From assembly GCF_030160655.1 (NCBI RefSeq), contig NZ_BSOT01000006.1:558001-622000 (forward strand): a stretch of 64,000 nt of DNA, given 5' to 3'. The notes beneath the pieces are model-generated. The model had not been told where the DNA came from, made no database searches, and saw only the letters and a program-made list of their open reading frames with translations. Position numbers and translations under genes: made by a program. Positions 26,503-35,072 of the stretch are shown here, in pieces. Numbering within the stretch: position 1 is the stretch's first letter; the number at the start of each line of letters is the position of its first letter. This DNA is from Agaribacter marinus. Lineage in GTDB: Bacteria; Pseudomonadota; Gammaproteobacteria; Enterobacterales; Alteromonadaceae.

Positions 26503-28059
26503 ATGGCAATATTAAGGCTAGTATATTTTAATATTTTTTTGATTTTTACGCTTGTATTAAGCATTTTTATATCCACAAAAGTTGTAGCTGATGATGTTTT
26601 TAAAGCAGACAAGTTGTTTGTCGCAAACGATTACAAAGGCGCTGCGTTAGCTTATGCCGAAGCTGCATCTATTGGAAGTCCCCATGCCTTTTATCAGTTA
26701 GGTGCGATGAATTACAAAGGCTTGGGCATGCCGGTTAACAAAACAAAAGCCTTAGTTTGGTTTGCCTTAGCAGCCGAATACCATTTTAGTGATGCTCAAA
26801 ATGTTGTGGATAATATGTTAGCGAGTTTAGATGAGCAGACTCAACAAGGTATCTTAGAAAAGATACAAGTAGCAAAACAGAATACGGGTAAACTAGCTAT
26901 TGAAGAACGGTTTTTCCCTCAACTGAACGTCGCTCTTCTAGATGAAACGGTAACATTTGGTGGGCACGCCACGTTAGACAATAAATACACAGGCTCTGAT
27001 TTTGAATTAGGTGTGTTTGATCAACCTTTCATTTTTGATGGCGGTGGATTTGATAATGGAGGGTTTGATGAGTTTTCGACTATTTTTGACGATGACATTA
27101 CCACGTCATACCTTGCAAGCGGAGGATTAAAAAATATCGATGAATCAGATAAGCTTAGGCGTCGATTACCCTTTGCAATTGTTGATTACGACCTAGGTGA
27201 GGATGGCTCAATACGTAATTTGCAGACGGTTCAAATATTGGGTAATCCTACGACGCTGATTCAACGTTTTGTGCAAACTACATTGCCCCCGCCGGCGTTT
27301 CAAGGCAAACGCGTTGAGTTTACAAACAGAACCTATCTAGGGATTGCAAACTTTGATAGGTTCGGCATTAAAGAGCAAAACAAAGACTTTTATTTCCGAG
27401 TGAAGCGCTTGGCGCGTAATCTAAAGAAAAGTGATGATTTGAATGATAAGTTTCAGTATGCGATGACGCTTTATAACTTTCCTTGGTTAAATCAAGAAGA
27501 AGGGGAAGCAAAAGCCGTGCTTGCTAAAGTTGCTGCCGCCGGGCATCCAATCGCTCAATATGAGTATGGCTTAAGGCTTTACCGTGACCAAACGAATATT
27601 GCCGAAGCAATTGATTGGCTGACACAGTCAAGCAAATATGGTTATGCAAAGGCGCAGTATCAATTGGCTAGAGTTCTGCATGCTAGCCCATGGGTGATGA
27701 ATGAAGAAGACAAGGCACTATATTGGTATATGTCTGCTGCAAATGATGGCCATAAAGCGGCGGCCTTAAAAGCGGCAGAGTTAAAATTACTGGCAAAAGA
27801 CAAGCGTCTTATTAATGTGTCCGAGGCGATTGCGTTACTCGATAGTATTGAAGATAGCCAGGAAAACAACCCGGAGTATAATTTCTTGGTCGCTGTATCT
27901 CACAAAGACCGAGACAATAGAGATTTTACGCAAGTGGTAGGATATATGGAAAATGCGATCTCTTTGGGTGAAAAATACAACTGGGATGTTGCGTATTGGG
28001 AAGCGTTACTCGAGTTGTGGCGAACCGGTCGCGTCACTGTTAAAGATCAACCTAGCTAG
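26503..28059 (+). CDS. Exported Sel1-repeat protein with TonB-C-like insert
   Basis: 518 residues. After a signal peptide come Sel1-type helical repeats near residues 30-110 (YKGAALAYAEAASIGSPHAF, YQLGAMNYKGLGMPVNKTKA) and again near 350-430 (AAAGHPIAQYEYGLRLYRD, GYAKAQYQLARVL, YWYMSAANDGHKAA). Between them, near residues 220-290, is a segment like the TonB C-terminal domain (VDYDLGEDGSIRNLQTVQIL, FVQTTLPPPAFQGKRVEF). Sel1 proteins act as scaffolds; the TonB-like part suggests contact with an outer-membrane component. Acidic, Gly/Phe-rich linker around residues 165-200. AAGGAGAG precedes the ATG by about 10 nt. Single gene with its own terminator. Confidence 0.8.
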   Translation: MAILRLVYFNIFLIFTLVLSIFISTKVVADDVFKADKLFVANDYKGAALAYAEAASIGSPHAFYQLGAMNYKGLGMPVNKTKALVWFALAAEYHFSDAQNVVDNMLASLDEQTQQGILEKIQVAKQNTGKLAIEERFFPQLNVALLDETVTFGGHATLDNKYTGSDFELGVFDQPFIFDGGGFDNGGFDEFSTIFDDDITTSYLASGGLKNIDESDKLRRRLPFAIVDYDLGEDGSIRNLQTVQILGNPTTLIQRFVQTTLPPPAFQGKRVEFTNRTYLGIANFDRFGIKEQNKDFYFRVKRLARNLKKSDDLNDKFQYAMTLYNFPWLNQEEGEAKAVLAKVAAAGHPIAQYEYGLRLYRDQTNIAEAIDWLTQSSKYGYAKAQYQLARVLHASPWVMNEEDKALYWYMSAANDGHKAAALKAAELKLLAKDKRLINVSEAIALLDSIEDSQENNPEYNFLVAVSHKDRDNRDFTQVVGYMENAISLGEKYNWDVAYWEALLELWRTGRVTVKDQPS

Positions 28060-28091
28060 TTTAGTCCATAAAAGACCTCCGTTTAAATGAT

Positions 28092-28121
28092 CGAATAAGC
28101 TTTATTGGCTTATTCGGTCTT
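28092..28121 (+). terminator. Terminator of the Sel1-repeat gene
   Basis: CGAATAAGC (28092-28100) and GCTTATTCG (28108-28116) form a 9-bp stem with a 7-nt loop, followed by GTCTTTTTG. It lies 33 nt after the stop codon. Confidence 0.8.
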
Positions 28122-28472
28122 TTTGTTTGCAGTCGAAACTACGTTCGATTGGTGTTATACGACTCAATTTTTACCTCGTTTCACGGTATCCCGTATTTTA
28201 CGCGAGTTGCCAACCTCTCATTTTTTAGTACAAAAAATGTACGAAAAATTCTATTATTTTTCTAAATTAACCAAAAAATAAGAAAATTATAAGATTAGGC
28301 CCCCCCTCTATTTCTAATGTACAGCGGCACACCCGGGCTGTTTACATTTTGAAAATTAGACAATCGTTAAAAGCTAAATAGTCCAGTGTTTTTTTATGCA
28401 CCAGCACGCGAAAGCACACGAATGCTAATAAGTGTTGGACGTTCTTAACCAATAAATTAACGGACTGCTTTT
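28122..28472. other. Intergenic region upstream of the CBM6-like esterase
   Basis: About 350 nt without an open frame. A short palindrome GTACA-AAAAA-TGTAC stands at 28228-28242, a possible operator. A run of seven C within 28300-28312 is an odd homopolymer in an AT-rich setting. No -35/-10 pair was convincing. Confidence 0.4.
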
Positions 28473-29948
28473 ATGAATCGTTTGACTCCACTCTTTTCAG
28501 TCATGCTTGCGTTATCCTTGAGCGCGTGTAATGACGACGACTCCCCTATTTTGCCTGAACCAACCCCAGCGCCTGCACCAACGCCCGAACCTGAGCCCGA
28601 ACCAGAACCAGAACCTGAGCCAGAACCAGAAGTCGTTACCGTAGAGCTTGAAGATTTTGTAGCAACCGGCGGTATATCTTTTGACGATGACGCGTTTAGT
28701 ACTGGGTTTCAAGCTTTTTCAACAGAAGGTGACTCGCTGGGCGGTATCAACTTCAACCAGAATAAAGATTGGGGTGAATACGACGTTAATTTTGTAGGCA
28801 GCGCGACATATCAACTTGAAGTGCGCGCTGGTGTGCCAGCGCCCGGTGATCGTAATATTCGTATTTATGTTGATGGTTACATCGTTGGTTCAGGTGCCTT
28901 GGTGTCAACGGGTGATTGGAGTGTATTAGATGTTCAGGTGGTGGCTGACGATTTAGTCATACATGCTGGCGAGCGCGTCGTTAGAGTCGAAAGTTTTGGT
29001 GAAGAGTGGCAGTGGAATGCCGATTGGATAAGATTTACGCCTATTGGATCTGCGCCTGAACCGGAGCCGTTACCGCCGGAGAATGACATTCCACCACCAG
29101 AAATAGTGAAGCACTTAGAAGTCGAAGGCAATGAACGTCTTTACATTGCGCATTTACCTAAAGGCTACGAAACAGGTGAAAAACGCCCCTTAGTACTGAT
29201 GTTTCATGGGGCTGGTGGTACAGCCGCTACTGCTCGTGCGCTCACACAGTATAATGATGTTAGCGATGAGCATGGTCCAGTACTTATTTATCCGCATAGT
29301 CTAGCGACAGCTGAGGGACCTAATGGTGAGCCTCCAGCTCGAGTATGGGACGCCTTTTTTGGTGTTGATTTAGGTGGTTTTCACGATGTGGAATATGTTG
29401 AGGCCGTTATCGCTGAAGCGGTTGAGTTGTATAACGTAGACCCTGATAAAGTGTTTGTGAGTGGCCATTCAAATGGCGGTTTATTTATAGCTGGACTCAT
29501 TTGTCATGTACCTGATTTAATTGCAGGCGTTGCATTAAACATTGCCACACAAATTGCACCGGAAATCGAGTTGTGCACACTTAATCCTCGTATGCCTGTG
29601 ATAAGCTCAAATGGCACTGAAGATGAGGTTTTCCCTTATGAAGGCGATGACAACTTCCTGACAAGTATACCTGCGACGAATGAGCTATATGCAACACGTA
29701 ATGGTTGTGATTTAACGCCGGTTTCAACCGATATTGCTGATACTGATCCCGATGATGGTAGTACGGTCACAAAACTGGAATTCCAAAATTGTGACAGCGG
29801 GTATCCAGTTGTTCATTACCGGGTCAATAATGGTGGTCATCATTGGCCAGGCGCTATGATTGACAATCCAACAAGTTCTGTGAATCAAGATATTGATTGG
29901 ACTGAGGTTCAGTGGGAGTTTTTCCAACAAATTATGGACAATCAGTAA
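28473..29948 (+). CDS. Lipoprotein esterase with CBM6-like module (PHB-depolymerase/CE1-type)
   Basis: 491 residues. The signal peptide ends in lipobox LSAC, so the protein is lipid-anchored. A Pro/Glu linker follows, then a CBM6-like carbohydrate-binding sandwich (about residues 55-190, with DWGEYDVNF and RVVRVESFGEEWQWNADWI), a second acidic linker, and an esterase domain of the LpqC/feruloyl-esterase/PHB-depolymerase type. Catalytic Ser sits in VSGHSNGGLF, the oxyanion strand in LVLMFHGAGG, the His in NNGGHHWPG, and NGTEDEVFPY probably carries the Asp. A role in removing acyl groups from a plant or algal glycan is likely; the exact bond is not readable. Confidence 0.85.
   Translation: MNRLTPLFSVMLALSLSACNDDDSPILPEPTPAPAPTPEPEPEPEPEPEPEPEVVTVELEDFVATGGISFDDDAFSTGFQAFSTEGDSLGGINFNQNKDWGEYDVNFVGSATYQLEVRAGVPAPGDRNIRIYVDGYIVGSGALVSTGDWSVLDVQVVADDLVIHAGERVVRVESFGEEWQWNADWIRFTPIGSAPEPEPLPPENDIPPPEIVKHLEVEGNERLYIAHLPKGYETGEKRPLVLMFHGAGGTAATARALTQYNDVSDEHGPVLIYPHSLATAEGPNGEPPARVWDAFFGVDLGGFHDVEYVEAVIAEAVELYNVDPDKVFVSGHSNGGLFIAGLICHVPDLIAGVALNIATQIAPEIELCTLNPRMPVISSNGTEDEVFPYEGDDNFLTSIPATNELYATRNGCDLTPVSTDIADTDPDDGSTVTKLEFQNCDSGYPVVHYRVNNGGHHWPGAMIDNPTSSVNQDIDWTEVQWEFFQQIMDNQ
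28584..28631 (+). repeat. Pro-Glu tandem repeat in the esterase linker
   Basis: Eight consecutive Pro-Glu codon pairs (48 nt, unit CCnGAr) encode a stiff extended linker between the lipobox and the CBM6-like module. Hexanucleotide repeats of this kind can change length by slippage without frameshift. Confidence 0.85.
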
Positions 29949-30023
29949 GTGCCTTAAATTTAAATATCCTTGTGATATTTGCACCTCAAAATTGCTTAGC
30001 TTGTGCTGGCTGAGTAATTTTTT

Positions 30024-30050
30024 AGGCCTGAGCTAATCAGGCCTTTTTTG
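30024..30050 (+). terminator. Terminator of the lipoprotein esterase gene
   Basis: AGGCCTG (30024-30030) and CAGGCCT (30038-30044) around a 7-nt loop, followed by six T. It lies about 75 nt after the stop. Confidence 0.85.
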
Positions 30051-30214
30051 TATTTTCTGTACAGGTAATTTTGGTTTAAAACATTTCTTACTAATACCAA
30101 CAGGCCGCAAAAATAGTGTACTCTATTGTCCGTTACATACTTCAGCTACGATATTGTGTTCGATGTTAAGACAGTTATGCTCGAGGTTAAGGCAGTCAAA
30201 CGTAAGGACTCTAT

Positions 30215-30880
30215 ATGTCATTAAATATTGTTATCATTGGCACAAACAAAGGTATTGGGCTTGAATTTGCTCGCCAATACTCTACGGCTGGTCATCGCGT
30301 ATTTGCTATTTGTCGTCAAGCAAGTGACGCACTCAAAGGCCTTTCTTGCACTGTAATTGAAGGGATTGATGTTACTGATGATAAAAGTGTTCAAGGTTTG
30401 GCAAAAGCATTACCAATAGATCACGTCGATATACTAATTCACAATGCAGGGGTGCTGGTTTCTGATACTTTTCCTCACTTAAATATGGAGAGTATGAAAA
30501 AACACTTTGACATAAATGCCTTAGGTGCTTTACGCACAGTAATGGCACTTGTACCAAAACTTGGTAGCGGAAGCAAAGTCGGTATTGTGAGTTCCAGAGT
30601 AGGATCTATCGACGACAATACGAGCGCTAATAATTATGCATACAGAGTGTCTAAAACCGCAGTTAATATGATTGGCAAATGTTTGAGTATTGATTTGGCT
30701 AACGACGGTATTGCCGTGGCCTTACTTCATCCAGGCTATGTACGCACACAAATGACCAACGGCAACGGTTTGATTGATGCTAGTGAGTCAGCCCAGGGAC
30801 TAATCAAGCGAATGGATGAATTGAGTATAGAGACAAGCGGTATTTTCGTTCATACGAGTGGTGAGTTGTTACCGTGGTAG
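30215..30880 (+). CDS. Short-chain dehydrogenase/reductase
   Basis: 221-residue SDR of the classical fold with NAD(P): TNKGIGLEFARQ (TGxxxGIG-type cofactor loop), DILIHNAGV (NAG motif), catalytic Ser in VSSRVGSI and YxxxK in YRVSK, and LHPGYVRTQM. The loop sequence and length resemble the C-factor/carbonyl-reductase-like SDRs. Cytoplasmic. Substrate unknown. It ends 23 nt from the convergent metallo-hydrolase gene. Confidence 0.88.
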   Translation: MSLNIVIIGTNKGIGLEFARQYSTAGHRVFAICRQASDALKGLSCTVIEGIDVTDDKSVQGLAKALPIDHVDILIHNAGVLVSDTFPHLNMESMKKHFDINALGALRTVMALVPKLGSGSKVGIVSSRVGSIDDNTSANNYAYRVSKTAVNMIGKCLSIDLANDGIAVALLHPGYVRTQMTNGNGLIDASESAQGLIKRMDELSIETSGIFVHTSGELLPW

Positions 30881-30903
30881 GCGTCATCCATTGCGCATAC
30901 ACG

Positions 30904-31779
30904 CTAGGGTGTTACAGAACGATTGATTGTTCGTTTTTCACCAGATGTTGAGAAATAATCCTTCCCAGATGCCTTGAGTTCCTTAGGTACTATCGTGGGT
31001 ACATGAATACCAACGTGCTCATGTGCATTGAGTAATTCGTCCAATATGTAGTTACCTTCCATAGAGTAGAAGAACCAATACGGGGGAAATGCCATATGCG
31101 TCTTGCGAGCTGTCCAGTGATCTTTGTATGGCAAATAATGATCGTCATTTGGATCGGCATCGCCCATATGCATAACGGTAATTGCGCCTTTTTTGTCATC
31201 AGCAATGGTCACTCTAAATACAATATTTTCGATATTCGCTCTGCCAGGCCAACCGGCATGCGGAATTCTCACACCTTCAAAGGTTATATTTCCGATTTGC
31301 ATTGTCTTTGGCGAGTCATTAAATGCTAGTGTGATCGGTATTAGCTGAGATGAAATAGTACCTACATTTGGTAAAACTTGTAGGGTTTTAATGGCCTGCT
31401 GAGGCGCTACTAATTTGGTTGCCGGGAATTTTTCCAAATAGCGAGCAACGTCGTCTGCTGCAAAATGATCACCATGAGCATGGCTAATTACAATTGCGTC
31501 AATGTTATCAAAGGGGGCCTCACCAGCAAAAATGGCGGCTAACGTTTTTTGAGGTACAAGTAGATACTGATTAAAGCTTTTATGAAAGAAAGGGTCAAAA
31601 AGTACTTTAGTATGTCCATTGCTCACAAGCACCGCTTCGTTAGCTAAATACGTCGCAGATGAATCATGTGCTTTGACAATAGTCATGCAGGATAAATAAA
31701 GACTTACAACAAACATAAGTCTTCGTGTTTTTAATTTAAAAATCAACGGCTTACTCTTATATCTTGACCAATCAAACAA
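30904..31779 (-). CDS. Exported metallo-beta-lactamase-fold hydrolase
   Basis: 291 residues. VISHAHGDHFAADDV is the HxHxDH metal motif; RIPHAGWPG, MHMGDADPN and the C-terminal HVGIHVPTIVP provide later metal or structural residues, as in UlaG/YcjR-like lactonases and related metal-dependent hydrolases. A hydrophobic segment (RRLMFVVSLYLSCMTIVKAH) implies export to the periplasm. The open frame starts with TTG (31777-31779); an internal ATG at 31714-31716 would give a signal peptide without its basic residues, so the longer start is kept with doubt. Substrate unknown. Confidence 0.75.
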   Translation of the reverse strand: MFDWSRYKSKPLIFKLKTRRLMFVVSLYLSCMTIVKAHDSSATYLANEAVLVSNGHTKVLFDPFFHKSFNQYLLVPQKTLAAIFAGEAPFDNIDAIVISHAHGDHFAADDVARYLEKFPATKLVAPQQAIKTLQVLPNVGTISSQLIPITLAFNDSPKTMQIGNITFEGVRIPHAGWPGRANIENIVFRVTIADDKKGAITVMHMGDADPNDDHYLPYKDHWTARKTHMAFPPYWFFYSMEGNYILDELLNAHEHVGIHVPTIVPKELKASGKDYFSTSGEKRTINRSVTP

Positions 31780-31849
31780 ATCTTGTTTTTTTGCATATTA
31801 CAGCAAATAAATGCAAACGCTAGTCGATCAATGATTTGTCACGAGCAAT

Positions 31850-33553
31850 CTAAAAAAATTGCTGCAACTGTAGCCTAGATGGATATTGCTCACTAGTATG
31901 AATAATGACTTTTCCTTGGCTAATTGATTCGTGTTCTAAGCCGCTTTCTTCAATGTCAGTGCCTTGTATGACTATTGATAAACGTTCGCCAGCGCGAAAT
32001 AAGGTAGATGATGGAAGGATTTCTATTTCTACCTCAACAATGTCATCTTCAAGGATTGGTTGCGCTTGTTGATGAAGGTGATAAGGCGTTAAAAAAGAGG
32101 ACCTGTTTAGATCTTGTTCTCTATGACTTGCGCGAAGCCAACCATTGGCTACTTGACCGTTTTCGATGTCATTGCCAAAAAAGTGTACTACCTCCCCATT
32201 TATATCGTGCTTTTGAATGCCGACAAAAATGTCGGTGTCTTGTGCACCCTCTAAAGAAATCCAAAGCACTGCTTTCATGCCACCCGTAATTTCAGTGTCA
32301 TTGCTGAATGTATGACTAAAAACAACTCGCTCACTTTCACTGACGGTATCAGTATCGGTATCGGTATTATATTCACTTTTACTGGGTGACGATGGCATGC
32401 TTTCTGATAGTTGATTATTTATCGCGTTTAAATAGAGTACGGTTTCATAGCCTAAGGAGAGCGGCCAATTTTCAGCATATTTGGTTTCACCTTCATAATA
32501 CGCTGAGCGCAATTCATAAGTGACGCTGGGTTGTTCCATAATACTTTTGTCGTTATCCGCTAAAAAATGGTTAAAGAATGATAGTTGACGCAGTTTTGCT
32601 TCATCAGAGTAGTACCATTCCCATTTTTTTCTGCCATGAATTTCAAGCCATTTATAGGGCGATTGAATTTGCTCAAAACCTGCTAGCGTCCCACGAGTAT
32701 GGAGTCCATGGTCGGGCCAACTGGCGACTACATAAGCAGGGATGTTTATTGATGATAAGTTGCTCGGTGAGTGATGTTCGTAAAACGCGTCGAAAAAAGG
32801 GGTTTGTTGCACTTGGTTAAAAAGGTTTTGCTCAGCGGCGTTTGGGTGTTTGTTTTCCAAAATTCGAAACATCCACCAACCTTGTAAAAATGAATTTCCA
32901 CCAATACCGCCATGATAAGCAAAGTCGCGATACAAATCTGTTAAGCCTTCCCAAGGCATAAACGCTTTGAGGTGAGGTGGTGCAAGTTCGGCGACTTTCC
33001 ATTGGTTCATTGCCATATAAGAAACGCCATTTAGCCCGACATTTCCATTTGACCAGGCTTGTACACCTGCCCACTCAATTGCATCATAATAGTCTTGCGC
33101 TTCTTGATCATTCAATATTGCCATATCACCTTCTGACAGGTTCATTCCGCGGTTATCAACGGCGATGACCACATAGCCATTGGGCACCCAAAATGCAGGA
33201 TCAGCTTGCTCAAAAGTGGCGAACTCTGAAACGTTGATATGCCCATCACTTTCTTCATATTCTACGTCCAACCAATCTTTGTTGTAGGGGGTCATCGCCA
33301 TAATGACAGGGTATGTGCCGTCACTGTTGGGACGAAATACATTGGCTGAGAGCGTTATACCATCACGCATCTGTATGCGGACATCTTTTTCAAAAATGAA
33401 CTCACTGCCATCTGCAAATACGGCAAGATTTTCATTTACCTCAGGGGGCGAGGGGATAGGCGTAACTGTTGTTGTATCACTTCCACATCCTGAAACAAAC
33501 ATTGTCACGAATGCTAAGGCGGTTAAATTATGCAGTGCTTTCGATATATCCAT
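31850..33553 (-). CDS. CocE/NonD-family (X-Pro dipeptidyl-peptidase S15-like) lipoprotein hydrolase
   Basis: 567 residues with lipobox VSGC, so membrane-anchored. The N-terminal alpha/beta domain holds DGITLSANVFRPNSDGTYPV, VIAVDNRGMNLSEG and the nucleophile elbow LNGVSYMAMNQW (Ser; the usual Gly two after Tyr is Ala). AYVVASWPDHGLHTRGTL carries the probable catalytic Asp and IHGRKKWEWYY the probable His region. The C-terminal jelly-roll (SHTFSNDTEITGGMKAVLWI, RLSIVIQGTDIEES) is typical of CocE/NonD esterases. It probably cleaves acyl esters or amides in the periplasm. ATG 33551-33553 with GAGAG upstream. Confidence 0.85.
   Translation of the reverse strand: MDISKALHNLTALAFVTMFVSGCGSDTTTVTPIPSPPEVNENLAVFADGSEFIFEKDVRIQMRDGITLSANVFRPNSDGTYPVIMAMTPYNKDWLDVEYEESDGHINVSEFATFEQADPAFWVPNGYVVIAVDNRGMNLSEGDMAILNDQEAQDYYDAIEWAGVQAWSNGNVGLNGVSYMAMNQWKVAELAPPHLKAFMPWEGLTDLYRDFAYHGGIGGNSFLQGWWMFRILENKHPNAAEQNLFNQVQQTPFFDAFYEHHSPSNLSSINIPAYVVASWPDHGLHTRGTLAGFEQIQSPYKWLEIHGRKKWEWYYSDEAKLRQLSFFNHFLADNDKSIMEQPSVTYELRSAYYEGETKYAENWPLSLGYETVLYLNAINNQLSESMPSSPSKSEYNTDTDTDTVSESERVVFSHTFSNDTEITGGMKAVLWISLEGAQDTDIFVGIQKHDINGEVVHFFGNDIENGQVANGWLRASHREQDLNRSSFLTPYHLHQQAQPILEDDIVEVEIEILPSSTLFRAGERLSIVIQGTDIEESGLEHESISQGKVIIHTSEQYPSRLQLQQFF
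32345..32368. repeat. Four-unit hexanucleotide repeat inside the CocE/NonD gene
   Basis: GGTATC AGTATC GGTATC GGTATT on the plus strand, encoding alternating Asp-Thr on the gene strand in a surface loop between the hydrolase and jelly-roll domains. It is a candidate in-frame slippage site. Confidence 0.7.
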
Positions 33554-33883
33554 ATCGTTCTCTCACTAGTATAGGGAGCTAGAGTTTATCAAGGCACATA
33601 TCAGTGATTTGTCATGCAAGCGTGAAGTGAACGTGAAACTTATTGCAGTGTTTTCCACCGTCTTTTTCACCCTGTTAGTTAATAACTAAATGATTAATAA
33701 AGAAAAATATCTTGTTTAGAAAAACATTTGATTAAATTCAGCGATATGCTGGGTCTTTCGTTTATAAGTTAACTCGTCATATGAATGCCTGTTTATAGCG
33801 CTGTCATATGTCGGAAAATAAAAGAATATCGACGAAGACAAACAGCAAACGAATGAAAACTTTAAGTCCAGAAAGGAGTAGGT
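33554..33883. other. Intergenic region between the CocE lipoprotein and the exported dehalogenase
   Basis: 330 nt between divergent genes. GTCATATG occurs twice in direct orientation, at 33776-33783 and 33803-33810 (27 bp apart), a spacing that would place both on nearly the same helix face over two and a half turns and might serve an AraC-type regulator such as the one at 35073. This is a weak inference from an 8-bp word. AAAGGAG is the strong ribosome-binding site of the next gene. Confidence 0.4.
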
Positions 33884-34954
33884 ATGAAACTGACAGATGT
33901 CACCGCAACGTTGATTACGAGCGTTACGATAGTGGTGGTAAGCGTATTCGGTACGTTGTTGGCCTCAGCGAACGCTGAAGAAAAACAGGCAAGTGCGAAT
34001 GTTCAGACGAGCACTACTGTTGAGTTAGCAAGGCATGATTTCCCTTACAAATCACATTATGTGGAAGTAAAAGGCGCAAAGATGCATTACGTGGATACCG
34101 GCGGTAAAGGCTCGACAATTGTGATGATCCATGGTCAACCCACCTGGTCATATTTATGGCGCAACATTATTCCGCATTTAGAGGATAAACACCGTGTTAT
34201 TGCACTTGACCTCATTGGCTTTGGTAAATCTGACAAGCCAGATATTAGTTATAAAGCGCCTGAGCATGCGGAATATTTACAAGGTTTCATGGAGCAACTG
34301 AACTTAAAAGATATTACCTTGGTGATTCATGATTGGGGATCGATTCTTGGTTTCAATTATGCAGCAACTAACCCTGATAATGTGAAAGCAATAGCCTTTA
34401 TGGAAGCTGCTGTTGCAGTGCCTCCAATTCAGCCGCCTTACGGCATGCAAAAACCGAAACTTGACGCACAAGGGCCTTCGACCGTAGAGCAATTTGGCCA
34501 AATCTTAAGTCAAATTAAAACGCCGGGTGTTGGGGAGAAAATGATTCTTGAAGACAATTTCTTTTTGGAGCAATTGACCTTGGCTGGGTTTGTCGGATGG
34601 TTAACCGAAGATGAAATGAATGCATATCGCGAACCTTTTTCGGAAGGCAAAAATAGAATGCCCATGTTGCAATTTCCTCGTGATGTACCTATAGACGGGA
34701 AAACCCCAAAATATACTGTCGACATGATGGCGAAGTACAATACATACCTGCGAACGCGAAAAGACTTGCCCAAATTACTGCTTCATCTCGATAAAGGATT
34801 TGTTACGCAGCGCTGGGCAGTTGAGTGGATGCGTCAAAATTTATCAGATATTACTATTCACAATATGGGTGAGGGGAGCCATTTTATGCAAGAACATAAT
34901 CCTGACGGCATTGGCACTGCCATTGCGATGTGGATGGATGCCAATAAGTTGTAA
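33884..34954 (+). CDS. Exported haloalkane dehalogenase-like alpha/beta hydrolase (HLD-II type)
   Basis: 356 residues. An N-terminal hydrophobic signal (about residues 10-32, ending LLASANAEE) precedes a haloalkane-dehalogenase fold: HGQPTWSYLWRNI (oxyanion and halide-binding loop), nucleophile Asp and halide Trp in VIHDWGSILGFNYA, catalytic acid in AFMEAAVAVPP and catalytic His in EGSHFMQEHNP. The cap and C-terminal segments (EDNFFLEQLTL, MNAYREPF, IGTAIA) follow LinB/DhaA order. The Asn that normally stabilises the halide with the Trp is Gln here. Most characterised family members lack signal peptides, so periplasmic location is unusual. It is followed by a terminator and an AraC-type regulator. 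Confidence 0.83.
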   Translation: MKLTDVTATLITSVTIVVVSVFGTLLASANAEEKQASANVQTSTTVELARHDFPYKSHYVEVKGAKMHYVDTGGKGSTIVMIHGQPTWSYLWRNIIPHLEDKHRVIALDLIGFGKSDKPDISYKAPEHAEYLQGFMEQLNLKDITLVIHDWGSILGFNYAATNPDNVKAIAFMEAAVAVPPIQPPYGMQKPKLDAQGPSTVEQFGQILSQIKTPGVGEKMILEDNFFLEQLTLAGFVGWLTEDEMNAYREPFSEGKNRMPMLQFPRDVPIDGKTPKYTVDMMAKYNTYLRTRKDLPKLLLHLDKGFVTQRWAVEWMRQNLSDITIHNMGEGSHFMQEHNPDGIGTAIAMWMDANKL

Positions 34955-34978
34955 CAACAGGCGAATTTACTTGAATAA

Positions 34979-35019
34979 AAGGTTCGAATAGGAGTATATC
35001 GTTTATTCGAACCTTCTTT
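34979..35019 (+). terminator. Terminator of the dehalogenase-like gene
   Basis: AAGGTTCGAATA (34979-34990) pairs with TATTCGAACCTT (35004-35015) around a 13-nt loop and is followed by CTTTT. Confidence 0.8.
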
Positions 35020-35072
35020 TGTGCCTGCGATTGTGCTAAAAATACCGTTGCACTACCATTCGTTGCGCTGGC

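Noticed and set aside
28584-28631. Short tandem repeats taken as a possible CRISPR
   Set aside because: The unit is 6 nt without spacers and is in frame as Pro-Glu inside a protein linker.
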